Notes: a model not told the origin generated them from the sequence alone. Shown: positions 50,881-59,897, numbered from the stretch's first letter. The stretch is DNA of 64,000 nucleotides from Thalassobellus sp050294475 (GCA_050294475.1 JBNKOE010000003.1:1-64000); one strand, 5' to 3'. A program made the numbers and translations.

Positions 50881-51912
50881 ATGATAAAAAACGATTTGTT
50901 TTTAAAAGCATTAAAAGGTGAAACTGTTAATCGTCCGCCAGTTTGGATGATGCGTCAAGCAGGACGTTATTTACCAGAATTTATAGCAATAAAAGAAAAA
51001 TACGATTTCTTTACGCGTTGCCAAACACCAGAATTAGCTAGTGAAATTACAGTACAACCTATCAAAAGATTCGGTATGGATGCTGCTATTTTGTTCAGTG
51101 ATATCTTGGTTATTCCACAAGCCATGAATATTGAGGTACAAATGAAACCAAATTTCGGTCCATATTTACCAAACCCAATTCGCTCTCAAAAAGATGTTGA
51201 TAACGTTATTGTACCAGATGTAAAAGAAGCTTTAAATTACGTTTACGAAGCTATTAAAGTAACTAAAGAAAAACTTAATGATGAAATTCCGTTAATAGGT
51301 TTTGCAGGATCACCTTGGACAATTTTATGCTACTGCGTACAAGGTCAAGGCAGTAAAAACTTTGATAAAGCCAAAGAGTTTTGTTTTACCAACCCTATTG
51401 CTGCACATCAATTATTACAAAAAATAACAGATACAACCATTGCTTATTTAAAAGAAAAAGTAAACGCAGGTTGTAACGCTGTACAAGTATTTGATTCTTG
51501 GGGAGGTATGCTTTCGCCTGTCGATTATCAAGAATTTTCATGGCAATACATTCAGCAAATTATCGATGCTTTAAAAGATGATGCACCAGTAATTGCTTTC
51601 GGTAAAGGTTGTTGGTTTGCTCTTGGCGAAATGGCTAAATCTGGCGCTTCTGCGCTGGGTGTAGACTGGACATGTTCTGCGAGTAACGCACGCTATTTAA
51701 CTGGTGGAAATATTACCCTTCAAGGTAATTTCGATCCAACACGTTTGTTTTCGCCACCAGCAGAAATAAAGAAAATGGTTCACCAAATGATTAACGAATT
51801 TGGTAAAGATAAATACATTGTAAACCTTGGTCATGGTATTTTACCAAACATCCCGTTAGATCATGCCAAAGCGTTTATTGATGCTGTTAAGGAATATAAT
51901 AGCCCTTCTTAA
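50881..51912 (+). CDS. hemE: Uroporphyrinogen decarboxylase
   Basis: Decarboxylates uroporphyrinogen III to coproporphyrinogen III in the cytoplasm. The N-terminal signature RPPVWMMRQAGRYLPE (about 18-33) includes the substrate-binding Arg. ILFSDILVIPQAM holds the catalytic Asp region, GFAGSPWTILCY follows, and VNLGHGILPNIP lies near the C-terminus. Length 343 is normal. It starts one base after the TrkA stop, so translation is probably coupled. Confidence 0.96.
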   Translation: MIKNDLFLKALKGETVNRPPVWMMRQAGRYLPEFIAIKEKYDFFTRCQTPELASEITVQPIKRFGMDAAILFSDILVIPQAMNIEVQMKPNFGPYLPNPIRSQKDVDNVIVPDVKEALNYVYEAIKVTKEKLNDEIPLIGFAGSPWTILCYCVQGQGSKNFDKAKEFCFTNPIAAHQLLQKITDTTIAYLKEKVNAGCNAVQVFDSWGGMLSPVDYQEFSWQYIQQIIDALKDDAPVIAFGKGCWFALGEMAKSGASALGVDWTCSASNARYLTGGNITLQGNFDPTRLFSPPAEIKKMVHQMINEFGKDKYIVNLGHGILPNIPLDHAKAFIDAVKEYNSPS

Positions 51913-51987
51913 TCTCCCCAAAAGAGAGAAACTATAACTCATATTTTTTGAATTATAGAGAATTTAATACTTTAAACACCATTAATT

Positions 51988-52006
51988 CCCTCTCCCTCGG
52001 AGAGGG
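51988..52006. repeat. REP-like GGAGAGGG palindrome
   Basis: CCCTCTCC-CTC-GGAGAGGG, followed by CAAAGATGAGG, is a short hairpin like the GGAGAGGG repeats scattered in Bacteroidota genomes. A weaker relative, TCTCCCCAAAAGAGAG, is at 51913-51928, just after hemE. Both lie in the only sizeable gap of the hemE-hemB stretch and might attenuate transcription. Confidence 0.55.
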
Positions 52007-52021
52007 CAAAGATGAGGCTTT

Positions 52022-52780
52022 ATGATTAAAAACATCATTTCAGGAATTAAAGCATACTTCGGTGCTTTCAGTTTAATTTCAAAATTAAAACTCTGGAAGT
52101 ATTTCGTTATTCCTATGATTATAAGTTTTCTAACAGCACTTCTTATTGGAGTTTCAGCATATGGATTATCAGATAATATAGGAAATTTCATTGCAAAGGC
52201 ATGGATTTGGAATTGGGGAAAAGATACTTTTACAACTATAAGTCATGTTATTGGTGGGCTTATTATTATCGTCATTGGTTTAATACTTTTTAAACACATT
52301 ATAATGGCATTATCTGCACCATTTATGAGTCCGGTTTCCGAAAAAATTGAAGCACATTTAACAGGAATTACAAATCACAATTATAGAAACACAAGTTTTA
52401 TCCAACAACTTATACGAGGTATTCGTATTAATGGTAGAAACCTAATTATGGAATTGCTACTAACCATTCCTATTCTCCTTTTAAAGTTCATTCCAATAAT
52501 CAATATATTTTCAACCATTTTATTATTTATGGTGCAAGCCTATTATGCAGGGTTTGGTAATATGGATTATACTTTAGAACGTCATTTTCAATACAAACAA
52601 AGTCTTCAATTTGTTCGTAAACATAAAGGTTTAGCCATAGGCAACGGCATTGTTTTTATCTTGTTTTTATTAATTCCAGTAATTGGTGTTATTTTGGTTT
52701 TACCTTTATCAGTTACAGCAGGAACATTAAAAACAGTTGAGGCACTTCAACTAAAAAACAACGAACCAAATGCAGCTTAG
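52022..52780 (+). CDS. EI24/CysZ-like membrane protein
   Basis: A 252-residue inner-membrane protein of the EI24 domain family. An N-terminal GIKAYFGAFSLISKLKLW amphipathic start leads to several membrane helices. The conserved ALSAPFMSPVSEKIEAHLTG motif lies near residue 100, and YYAGFGNMDYTLERH near 180. CysZ members import sulfate in Proteobacteria; in Bacteroidota the substrate is unproven. It overlaps the GNAT gene by 11 nt and is inside the hemE-hemF stretch, though no sulfur genes are near. Confidence 0.85.
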   Translation: MIKNIISGIKAYFGAFSLISKLKLWKYFVIPMIISFLTALLIGVSAYGLSDNIGNFIAKAWIWNWGKDTFTTISHVIGGLIIIVIGLILFKHIIMALSAPFMSPVSEKIEAHLTGITNHNYRNTSFIQQLIRGIRINGRNLIMELLLTIPILLLKFIPIINIFSTILLFMVQAYYAGFGNMDYTLERHFQYKQSLQFVRKHKGLAIGNGIVFILFLLIPVIGVILVLPLSVTAGTLKTVEALQLKNNEPNAA

Positions 52781-53312
52781 TTTTGATAATTTCTACATAG
52801 AGCCTATACAAATTAAAGATGCTTGGAATCTTTGCAATTTTATAGTTTCTAATGAAGATCGATTAAAACGCTATTTCCCAAAAACATTAGAACAAAATTT
52901 AACGCCTACCTTATCAAATTTTTTCGTTGAAAAAAAGGTAAAACAATTCAAATTAAAAGAAGAATTCTTATTCACCATAAAAGAAAACGAAACCAATCAA
53001 TTAGTTGGTTTAGTTTACATTAAAGAACTAAACTGGACTAAAAAACAAGGAGAATTTGCCTATTGCATTGGTTATCCTTTTGAAGGCAAAAGCATCACAA
53101 CAAATGCCATAAAAAAATTATCAGACTACGCATTTGGAAACCTTGAGCTTAAAACACTTCAAATCATTGTTTACAAAACAAATATAGCAAGTGTAAAAGT
53201 TGCTAAAAATTGCAACTTTATATGGAAAAGAACACTAAAAAACGAATTTACACCATCAGGTGAAAAAGCTTTAGACATGGAGCTCTATGAATTATATAGT
53301 GAAATAGAATAA
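52770..53312 (+). CDS. GNAT family N-acetyltransferase
   Basis: A 180-residue acetyltransferase of the RimJ/RimL-like GNAT type: DNFYIEPIQIKDAW start, GLVYIKELN strand, GEFAYCIGYPFEGKS acetyl-CoA loop region, then LQIIVYKTNIASVKVAKNCNF. The substrate (protein N-terminus or small amine) cannot be told. It overlaps the EI24 gene by 11 nt and precedes hemF by 5 nt, so it is part of the heme operon by transcription only. Confidence 0.88.
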   Translation: MQLSFDNFYIEPIQIKDAWNLCNFIVSNEDRLKRYFPKTLEQNLTPTLSNFFVEKKVKQFKLKEEFLFTIKENETNQLVGLVYIKELNWTKKQGEFAYCIGYPFEGKSITTNAIKKLSDYAFGNLELKTLQIIVYKTNIASVKVAKNCNFIWKRTLKNEFTPSGEKALDMELYELYSEIE

Positions 53313-53317
53313 ATAAA

Positions 53318-54220
53318 ATGAAGGACAAATTTTATCAATACATACAAATTTTACAAGATAGCATTACTTCAAAACTTGAAGCTATTGATGGAAAGGCAAA
53401 ATTTCAAGAAGATATTTGGAAACGACCAGAAGGCGGTGGCGGACGCACTCGCGTTATTGAAAATGGTAATGTTTTTGAAAAAGGCGGAGTAAATATTTCT
53501 GGAGTTCACGGAAAACTTCCTGACTCTATGCAAAAATATTTTGGTGTTGAAGATGCCGATTTTTTTGCCTGTGGATTAAGCTTAGTGCTTCACCCAAAAA
53601 ACCCTATGGTTCCTACGGTTCATGCCAATTGGCGTTATTTTGAAATGTATGATAAAGATGGAAGTATTGTAGACCAATGGTTTGGTGGCGGGCAAGATTT
53701 AACACCTTATTACTTATTTGAAGAAGACGCAAAACACTTTCATCAAACTTGTAAAACGGCTTGCGATAAGCATAATCCTGAATTTTACCCTAAATATAAA
53801 GCTCGTTGCGATGAGTACTTTTATAACACGCACCGTAACGAAGGAAGAGGTTTAGGAGGTTTGTTTTTCGATTATTGCAAAGCATCAGAAGATATGTCCA
53901 TGGAAAACTGGTACAGCTTCGTTACCGAAGTTGGAAATAGTTTCCTTGAAGCTTATGTTCCTATTGTTGAAAAACGAAAAGAGTTACCATATACAAGTGA
54001 ACAACGAAACTGGCAAGAAATACGTCGTGGACGTTATGTAGAATTCAATCTGGTTCATGATAAAGGCACTTTATTCGGATTAAAAACTAACGGACGCATA
54101 GAAAGTATTTTAATGAGCTTACCTACTCATGTTCAATGGGTTTACAACCATCAACCTGAACCTGGAAGTGAAGAAGAAAAATTAATAAAAATATTAAAAA
54201 ACCCTATAGATTGGGTTTAA
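53318..54220 (+). CDS. hemF: Oxygen-dependent coproporphyrinogen-III oxidase
   Basis: Converts coproporphyrinogen III to protoporphyrinogen IX using O2. HemF blocks are plain: EGGGGRTRVIENG, FEKGGVNISGVHG, PTVHANWRYFE, WFGGGQDLTPYYLFEEDA, NEGRGLGGLFFDY, RRGRYVEFNLVHDKGT. It has 300 residues, the family length. Use of HemF shows an aerobic lifestyle; no hemN is in the window. Its product feeds HemJ and then HemH, encoded by the leftward operon. Confidence 0.97.
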   Translation: MKDKFYQYIQILQDSITSKLEAIDGKAKFQEDIWKRPEGGGGRTRVIENGNVFEKGGVNISGVHGKLPDSMQKYFGVEDADFFACGLSLVLHPKNPMVPTVHANWRYFEMYDKDGSIVDQWFGGGQDLTPYYLFEEDAKHFHQTCKTACDKHNPEFYPKYKARCDEYFYNTHRNEGRGLGGLFFDYCKASEDMSMENWYSFVTEVGNSFLEAYVPIVEKRKELPYTSEQRNWQEIRRGRYVEFNLVHDKGTLFGLKTNGRIESILMSLPTHVQWVYNHQPEPGSEEEKLIKILKNPIDWV

Positions 54221-54229
54221 AGAAATAAC

Positions 54230-54616
54230 ATGAATTGCTACTGCGGAAGTTTAAAAACCTTTACTGATTGTTGTGAAAAAGTGCATAAAAATATAGCTGA
54301 AGCCAAAACAGCCGAACAACTCATGCGTTCTAGATATAGTGCTTTTGTAGTAGCAAATGGCGACTATTTAATGGCGAGTCATCATACAAAAACACGTTCA
54401 TTAAAAGAGAAAAAATCTATTGTTGCATGGGCAAAATCTGTGCAATGGATAAAATTAGAAATACTAGAAACCACCAAAGGATCACAAAATGATACCGAAG
54501 GCACTGTTACATTTAATGCGTATTTTTATGAACGCGGAAATGTAGAGCTTATTCATGAAAAATCGGCATTTGTAAAAGAAGACAATAACTGGAAATACCT
54601 AGGATTAAGTAAATAA
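54230..54616 (+). CDS. YchJ family zinc-ribbon/NTF2-like protein
   Basis: A 128-residue YchJ-type protein. The N-terminal SEC-C-like cysteine cluster (MNCYCGSLKTFTDCCEKVH, Cys3, Cys5, Cys14, Cys15) would bind zinc. The central AEQLMRSRYSAFVVANGDYLM and the NTF2-like sheet with VTFNAYFYERG and HEKSAFVKEDNNWKYL follow. Function is unsettled. It is wedged 9 nt after hemF and 25 nt before hemB in the same operon. Confidence 0.88.
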   Translation: MNCYCGSLKTFTDCCEKVHKNIAEAKTAEQLMRSRYSAFVVANGDYLMASHHTKTRSLKEKKSIVAWAKSVQWIKLEILETTKGSQNDTEGTVTFNAYFYERGNVELIHEKSAFVKEDNNWKYLGLSK

Positions 54617-54641
54617 ACATATCAACAAAAAACATACTAAC

Positions 54642-55631
54642 ATGTATCCAATAAAAAGAAATAGAAGATTAAGAACCAACGAAGCTATTCGCTCTTTAGT
54701 TCGCGAAACCATTATAACACCAAACGATTTTTTAGTGCCACTTTTTGTTGTTGAAGGCAAAGGCATCAAAGATGAAATTGCTTCCATGCCAAACTATTTT
54801 CGTTATAGTTTAGATTTATTAGAAGGTGAAATTAAAGAACTTTGGAAACTGGGGTTAAAATCTGTTTTATTGTTTGTAAAAGTGCCAGACAACTTAAAAA
54901 ACAACAAAGGTACTGAAGCTTTAAACCCAAACGGATTGATGCAACGCGCTATTAAAACTGTTAAAAATGTGTGTCCAGATATGATAGTGATGACCGATGT
55001 GGCAATGGATCCTTATTCATCGTATGGACATGATGGCGTTGTTGAAAACGGAAAAATTATAAACGACGACACAGTTGAAATTTTAACCGAAATGAGTTTG
55101 TCTCATGCTAAAGCTGGTGCTAATTTTGTAGCGCCTAGCGATATGATGGATGGTCGTATTTTATCCATTCGTGAAGCTTTAGAAGACGAAGGTTATACAG
55201 ATACGGGTATTATGAGCTATTCTGCTAAATATGCCTCTTCTTTTTATGGTCCTTTTCGAGATGCTTTAGACTCTGCTCCTGTTGATATGGTTGATGTTCC
55301 TAAAGACAAAAAAACCTACCAAATGGATTATGGAAACCGTTTTGAAGCGCTTAGAGAAACCGAAATGGATATTGATGAAGGTGCCGATATTGTGATGGTA
55401 AAACCTGGAATTTCTTATCTTGATATTTTAAGAGATATTAAAAACGAAGTAGATGTTCCTGTAGCTGTATATCAAGTTTCTGGTGAATATGCTATGATAA
55501 AAGCTGCCGCTGAAAAAGGATGGTTAAATCATGACCAAGTAATGATGGAAACAACAACAGCCTTTAAACGAGCTGGTGCCGATATTATAGCAAGTTACTT
55601 TGCCAAGGATGTTGTAAAATTGATTTCGTAA
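54642..55631 (+). CDS. hemB: Delta-aminolevulinic acid dehydratase, magnesium type
   Basis: Condenses two 5-aminolevulinates to porphobilinogen. Schiff-base lysines occur in SYSAKYASSFYGPFR (about 194) and MVKPGISYLD (about 252). The metal-site loop is DVAMDPYSSYGHDG (about 118-131), where the Cys residues of zinc enzymes (DxCxC...C) are replaced by Ala and Asp, so the enzyme is expected to need Mg2+ rather than Zn2+. At 329 residues it is full length. It comes last of the heme genes on this strand although it acts second after hemA. Confidence 0.96.
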   Translation: MYPIKRNRRLRTNEAIRSLVRETIITPNDFLVPLFVVEGKGIKDEIASMPNYFRYSLDLLEGEIKELWKLGLKSVLLFVKVPDNLKNNKGTEALNPNGLMQRAIKTVKNVCPDMIVMTDVAMDPYSSYGHDGVVENGKIINDDTVEILTEMSLSHAKAGANFVAPSDMMDGRILSIREALEDEGYTDTGIMSYSAKYASSFYGPFRDALDSAPVDMVDVPKDKKTYQMDYGNRFEALRETEMDIDEGADIVMVKPGISYLDILRDIKNEVDVPVAVYQVSGEYAMIKAAAEKGWLNHDQVMMETTTAFKRAGADIIASYFAKDVVKLIS

Positions 55632-55658
55632 ATTAGCCTTTAACAAAATCTATTTTTA

Positions 55659-56744
55659 ATGAGCGCACTAATTTTCTGGGCAACTATTTCTATTTTCTTT
55701 TCCTTTTTATGTTCAATTCTTGAAGCTGTTTTATTAAGTGTTACACCTACGTTTGTAAACGTAAAAAAACAAGAAGGAAAGGAGTATGCACTAACCTTAG
55801 AAACCTTAAAAAAAGATGTAGACAAGCCTTTAATTGCTATTCTTACCTTAAATACCATTGCTCACACTTTAGGAGCTATGATGGTTGGTATTGAAGCTGA
55901 AAGTCTTCCATACAAAATAGAACTTTTTGGTATTAATACGGTTGGAATCGTTTCAGCAATTATGACCTTTTTAATTCTAGTTGCCTCCGAAATTATTCCT
56001 AAAACTATTGGCGCCACCTATTGGAAAAACTTAGCTAATTTTACTTCAAAAACGCTTACTTTATTAATCTTCCCATTAAAATGGTCTGGCATTTTATGGT
56101 TATTACAACTTACTACAAAGCTTATTGGCGGTAAAGGTCATAGCAGTGTTTTAAGTCGTGAAGGCTTTTTAGTTATGGCAGATATGGCTCACGAAGAAGG
56201 TGTTTTTCACGAAAACGAAAGTAAAATAATAAAGAATCTACTCAACTTTAAACAAATTTTAGCAAAAGATGTGATGACACCAAGAACCGTTATAAAAACT
56301 GAAGACGAAACTACAACAGTTGAAGATTTTTTTAAACGGAACTTAAATCTTCGTTTTTCAAGAATTCCTGTTTATAGCGATACCGAAGACAATATTAAAG
56401 GACTTGTTTTAAAAGATGATGTGTTTAAAGAAATGGCATTAAAAAATGGTTCTAAAAAGCTTTCAGAAATTAAAAGAGATATTATTATAGTTGAACGTAA
56501 TATTGCTATCCCTACGCTTTTTGAAAAACTAGTAGCAACTAGAAATCATATGGCTTTAGTAGTTGATGAATATGGAACTGTTAGTGGCATTGTAACCATG
56601 GAAGATGTTATTGAAACACTACTTGGTTTAGAAATTATGGATGAAAGCGACAATGTATCCGATTTACAAATTCAAGCTAGAAAAAACTGGGAGACAAGAG
56701 CAAAAAAACTAGGTATTTTAGAAACCCCTAAAACAGAAGACTAA
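55659..56744 (+). CDS. CNNM/hemolysin-C family membrane protein with CBS domains
   Basis: A 361-residue protein with an N-terminal DUF21/CNNM membrane domain (about 1-170; VASEIIPKTIG is the signature) and two CBS domains (about 195-320; DVMTPRTVIKTEDE, then VVDEYGTVSGIVTMEDVIETLLG). The C-terminal CorC_HlyC domain is missing; the chain ends in a short charged tail, shorter than most YfjD-type relatives. Such proteins are implicated in Mg2+/Co2+ transport. It follows the Mg-type hemB by 27 nt, an interesting but untested link. Confidence 0.87.
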   Translation: MSALIFWATISIFFSFLCSILEAVLLSVTPTFVNVKKQEGKEYALTLETLKKDVDKPLIAILTLNTIAHTLGAMMVGIEAESLPYKIELFGINTVGIVSAIMTFLILVASEIIPKTIGATYWKNLANFTSKTLTLLIFPLKWSGILWLLQLTTKLIGGKGHSSVLSREGFLVMADMAHEEGVFHENESKIIKNLLNFKQILAKDVMTPRTVIKTEDETTTVEDFFKRNLNLRFSRIPVYSDTEDNIKGLVLKDDVFKEMALKNGSKKLSEIKRDIIIVERNIAIPTLFEKLVATRNHMALVVDEYGTVSGIVTMEDVIETLLGLEIMDESDNVSDLQIQARKNWETRAKKLGILETPKTED

Positions 56745-57217
56745 TGGAAACTTGCATCATTAAATCACCATTAGGTTTTACTAAAATCGTTGGAGATAAT
56801 GATGGTATTTGTTCGGTTACAATACTTAATTCAGAAGAAAAAATAACAGACATAATTCCCACAGAGTTAGAAGATTGCGTTATTCAATTAAATGAATACT
56901 TTGAAGGCTCTAGAAAACAATTCAATTTAAAATTAAATCCACAAGGAACCGATTTTCAAAAGAAAGTCTGGAATACTTTATTAAGCATTCCATATGGTAA
57001 AAGCACCTCTTACCTAGAGTTATCAAAACAATTAGGCGATGTAAAAGCTATTAGAGCTGTTGCAAATGCTAATGGTAAAAATCCTATTTGGATTATCATT
57101 CCCTGTCATCGAGTAATTGGCACAGACGGAAGTTTAACTGGTTATGCAGGTGGTTTATATCGAAAAAAATGGTTACTAGACCACGAGAACCCTTTTAAGC
57201 AACTCTCGCTATTTTAA
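56744..57217 (+). CDS. ogt: Methylated-DNA--protein-cysteine methyltransferase
   Basis: Suicide repair protein removing alkyl groups from O6-alkylguanine. The active-site Cys121 lies in IPCHRVIG. The helix-turn-helix region LLSIPYGKSTSYLELSKQLG, RAVANANGKNP, then GYAGGLYRKKWLLDHE are characteristic. The 157-residue, single-domain form corresponds to Ogt rather than Ada. Its ATG overlaps the CNNM stop (TAATG), and it is the last gene of the rightward cluster. Confidence 0.94.
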   Translation: METCIIKSPLGFTKIVGDNDGICSVTILNSEEKITDIIPTELEDCVIQLNEYFEGSRKQFNLKLNPQGTDFQKKVWNTLLSIPYGKSTSYLELSKQLGDVKAIRAVANANGKNPIWIIIPCHRVIGTDGSLTGYAGGLYRKKWLLDHENPFKQLSLF

Positions 57218-57302
57218 TTTCCTACCCATTATTCAGAAAACAACAAAACACAAAAAACTGATTACCAGTAATTTAATATTACATAGCTTGTGACTTTATT
57301 TC

Positions 57303-57320
57303 ATGAGATATTAGTCTCAT
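57303..57320. promoter_or_regulatory. Operator-like inverted repeat upstream of TetR gene
   Basis: ATGAGA-TATTAG-TCTCAT forms an 18-bp inverted repeat 52 bp upstream of the TetR-family ATG. A further half site, AATCTCATG, overlaps the start codon at about 57367-57375. A TetR dimer could autoregulate through it. Confidence 0.5.
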
Positions 57321-57372
57321 ATAAATTTAATCCGCTTTTTTGTATATTCATTTTTTATAAGACAAAAATCTC

Positions 57373-57969
57373 ATGGATAATTTTGTATTAAACTCTGGAC
57401 GTAAAGCACAAAAACAAAAAACAAGACTCAAAATATTAAATACTACTCAAGAGCTATTAAAACAAGGTGTGAATTTTAATCTTGAAGACGTTGCTAAAGC
57501 ATCAAATATTTCAAGAGCTACTATTTATCGTTATTTTTCAAATATCGATTTATTATGTTCTGAAGCAAGCTTAGATTTATTAACAAATTCTACAGAAAAT
57601 ACATTTTTAGAAACACAACATCTTCCTATAATTGATCGCATATTATACATTCAAGATTATTTTAACGAATTAGCCTTAAACAACGAAGCAGCATTTCGTA
57701 AATATTTAAGTATCTATTTAAAAGAAGATGATTCATATAAAACTCAAATTTCAAGAAATTCACGAAGGCTTGCAGCATTAAAATTAGCCCTCATTCCTTA
57801 TAGAAATCAAATAGAAAAAGATGTTTATAATAAACTATTATCTGTTTCAACAGCTCTCATGGGTATAGAACCAATTATTACTTCTAAGGATTTATGTAAT
57901 TTAAATGATAGAGAAACAAAAGCATCTCTAACTTGGGGTTTACGAATAATACTAAATAGCATTTTTTAA
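57373..57969 (+). CDS. TetR/AcrR family transcriptional regulator
   Basis: A 198-residue repressor. The N-terminal HTH (about 15-62) is QKTRLKILNTTQELLKQG, then NLEDVAKASNISRATIYRYF. The rest is a helical ligand domain with no recognised ligand motif. The upstream ATGAGA/TCTCAT repeat is a likely operator. The serine hydrolase 72 nt downstream on the same strand is a plausible target. The gap upstream (57218-57372) otherwise holds nothing recognisable. Confidence 0.9.
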   Translation: MDNFVLNSGRKAQKQKTRLKILNTTQELLKQGVNFNLEDVAKASNISRATIYRYFSNIDLLCSEASLDLLTNSTENTFLETQHLPIIDRILYIQDYFNELALNNEAAFRKYLSIYLKEDDSYKTQISRNSRRLAALKLALIPYRNQIEKDVYNKLLSVSTALMGIEPIITSKDLCNLNDRETKASLTWGLRIILNSIF

Positions 57970-58041
57970 AAAAGAATATACAAATACTTATAGGTCGCGT
58001 TTTAATTATTATATTTAATTCAATTAAACATAATAATTAAA

Positions 58042-59187
58042 ATGAAATTTTTAAAAAAATTCTTTAAATGGCTTGTTATTATAATTATTGCAGCCGTAGC
58101 ATTACTCTATATTTTTGATTATGGATACATAATACGAGGAGCTAAAATTGTATATCTCACAGGTCATAAAACGGCTTTTATTGATGACTATCCTTATTTT
58201 ATAAATGATACCATAAAAAAAGGAAACAATCCAAGACCTTGGATAAATCATAAAAATTACAACACCGTAAAAGAAACTGAAAAACTTTCTAAAATCAATA
58301 AAGATTGGGGCACCATTGCGTATTTAATTATAAAAAATGATAGTGTTTGGTTCGAAAACTATTATGATGAGTTTAATGAAAATTCGAAAACAAATTCATT
58401 TTCAATGGCAAAAAGTATTGTTACTTCGCTACTAGGAAAAGCTATTATGGATGGATACATTAAAAGTTTAGACCAACCTATAAGTGATTTTTATCCACAA
58501 TATAGCTATGCAAAAACCACTGTTGGCGATTTAGCTTCCATGGCATCTGGTCTAGACTGGATAGAAGATTATACTAGTCCGTTTTCAGTAACAGCTAGAG
58601 CTAATTATGATGATGATTTAGCCGAAACCATTTTAAATCAAAAAGTAATTAAAACACCTGGTGTGGAGTTTAAATATTTAAGTGGAAACACACAATTACT
58701 TGGAATGATTATTCAAAAAGCAACAGGTAAACAATTAGCAAATTATCTTTCTGAAAGCTTTTGGCAACCTATGGGTGCAACTCATGATGCGCTTTGGCAA
58801 TTGGATGATGAAGAACACAAACTAGCAAAAGCATTCTGTTGTATTTCTAGTAATGCGAGAGATTTTGCCAGATTTGGAAAGTTATATAAAGACCATGGCA
58901 AATGGAATGGAAAGCAAATTTTAGACTCTGCATTTGTTGCAAAATCAATAACACCTCGGTTTAAGGAAAGTCCACAATATGGATATGGTTGGTGGTTAAA
59001 AAACTTTGAAGACAAGCACTTTTTTATGATGCGTGGTCACCTTGGACAATATGTTATTGTAGAGCCTAATGATAATGTAATCATTGTTCGTTTAGGACAC
59101 AGGAAATCTCCAGACAAAGGTGTGGGAGAATTTACTGAGGATATTTCAATTTATATTGAAGAAGCTTATAAAATGCTAAATAAATGA
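58042..59187 (+). CDS. Serine hydrolase, class C beta-lactamase-like
   Basis: A 381-residue penicillin-binding/esterase-like protein with an N-terminal membrane anchor (about 8-26). The catalytic SxxK is SMAK (Ser121, Lys124), the Tyr-x-Asn equivalent is YLSGN (about 212), and the third motif is HLG in MRGHLGQYV (about 332). It may be an esterase, D-aminopeptidase or beta-lactamase; substrate cannot be told. YGYGWWLKN is typical of this family. The stop overlaps the exonuclease start by 4 nt (ATGA), so the TetR-hydrolase-exonuclease genes may form one transcript. Confidence 0.88.
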   Translation: MKFLKKFFKWLVIIIIAAVALLYIFDYGYIIRGAKIVYLTGHKTAFIDDYPYFINDTIKKGNNPRPWINHKNYNTVKETEKLSKINKDWGTIAYLIIKNDSVWFENYYDEFNENSKTNSFSMAKSIVTSLLGKAIMDGYIKSLDQPISDFYPQYSYAKTTVGDLASMASGLDWIEDYTSPFSVTARANYDDDLAETILNQKVIKTPGVEFKYLSGNTQLLGMIIQKATGKQLANYLSESFWQPMGATHDALWQLDDEEHKLAKAFCCISSNARDFARFGKLYKDHGKWNGKQILDSAFVAKSITPRFKESPQYGYGWWLKNFEDKHFFMMRGHLGQYVIVEPNDNVIIVRLGHRKSPDKGVGEFTEDISIYIEEAYKMLNK

Positions 59188-59897
59188 TTTCTAAATTACA
59201 TCTTGAAAACATACTATTTCTAGATATTGAAACTGTTCCAGAGGTACAGCATTTTTCTGAATTAGATGAAACCAAGCAAGCACTTTGGGAACACAAATCT
59301 AAATATCAACGCAAAGACGAATTTACTGCCGAAGAATTTTATGATAGAGCCGGCATTTGGGCAGAATTTGGTAAAATAGTATGCATATCTGTTGGATATT
59401 TTATATTTAAAGGAGATTCGAGGCAATTTAGAGTCACTTCTTTTTATGGTGATGAAATTACCATTTTAAAAGACTTTAAAAATCTATTAATTTCTCATTT
59501 TAGCCAAACAAAACATTTGCTTTGTGCCCACAATGGTAAAGAATTTGACTTTCCGTATATAGCACGACGTATGATTATTCATAACATAGAATTACCTTAT
59601 AAACTCAATTTATTTGGTAAAAAACCTTGGGAAGTTCCTCATTTAGACACATTAGAATTGTGGAAATTTGGCGATTACAAAAGTTATACATCCCTAAAAC
59701 TACTAACTCATGTTTTAGGAATTCCATCACCAAAAGACGATATTGACGGTAGCGAAGTATATCGTGTGTATTACGAAGAAAATGAAATTGATAGAATTAT
59801 AATCTATTGCGAAAAAGATACTATTGCCGTGGCACAAATCTTTTTACGCTTACGAGGTGATGAGTTATTAAGTAATGATGAAATTATACATATATAA
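59184..59897 (+). CDS. DnaQ/PolB-like 3'-5' exonuclease
   Basis: A 237-residue DEDD nuclease of the predicted 3'-5' exonuclease group often called PolB-like. ExoI is FLDIETV (Asp14, Glu16), ExoII is LLCAHNGKEFDFPYIARRM (Asp in EFDF), and ExoIII is IIYCEKDTIAVAQIFLRL (Asp in EKDT). The partner is unknown, and repair or RNA processing are both possible. It overlaps the hydrolase by 4 nt and directly abuts the ABC protein gene. Confidence 0.88.
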   Translation: MISKLHLENILFLDIETVPEVQHFSELDETKQALWEHKSKYQRKDEFTAEEFYDRAGIWAEFGKIVCISVGYFIFKGDSRQFRVTSFYGDEITILKDFKNLLISHFSQTKHLLCAHNGKEFDFPYIARRMIIHNIELPYKLNLFGKKPWEVPHLDTLELWKFGDYKSYTSLKLLTHVLGIPSPKDDIDGSEVYRVYYEENEIDRIIIYCEKDTIAVAQIFLRLRGDELLSNDEIIHI

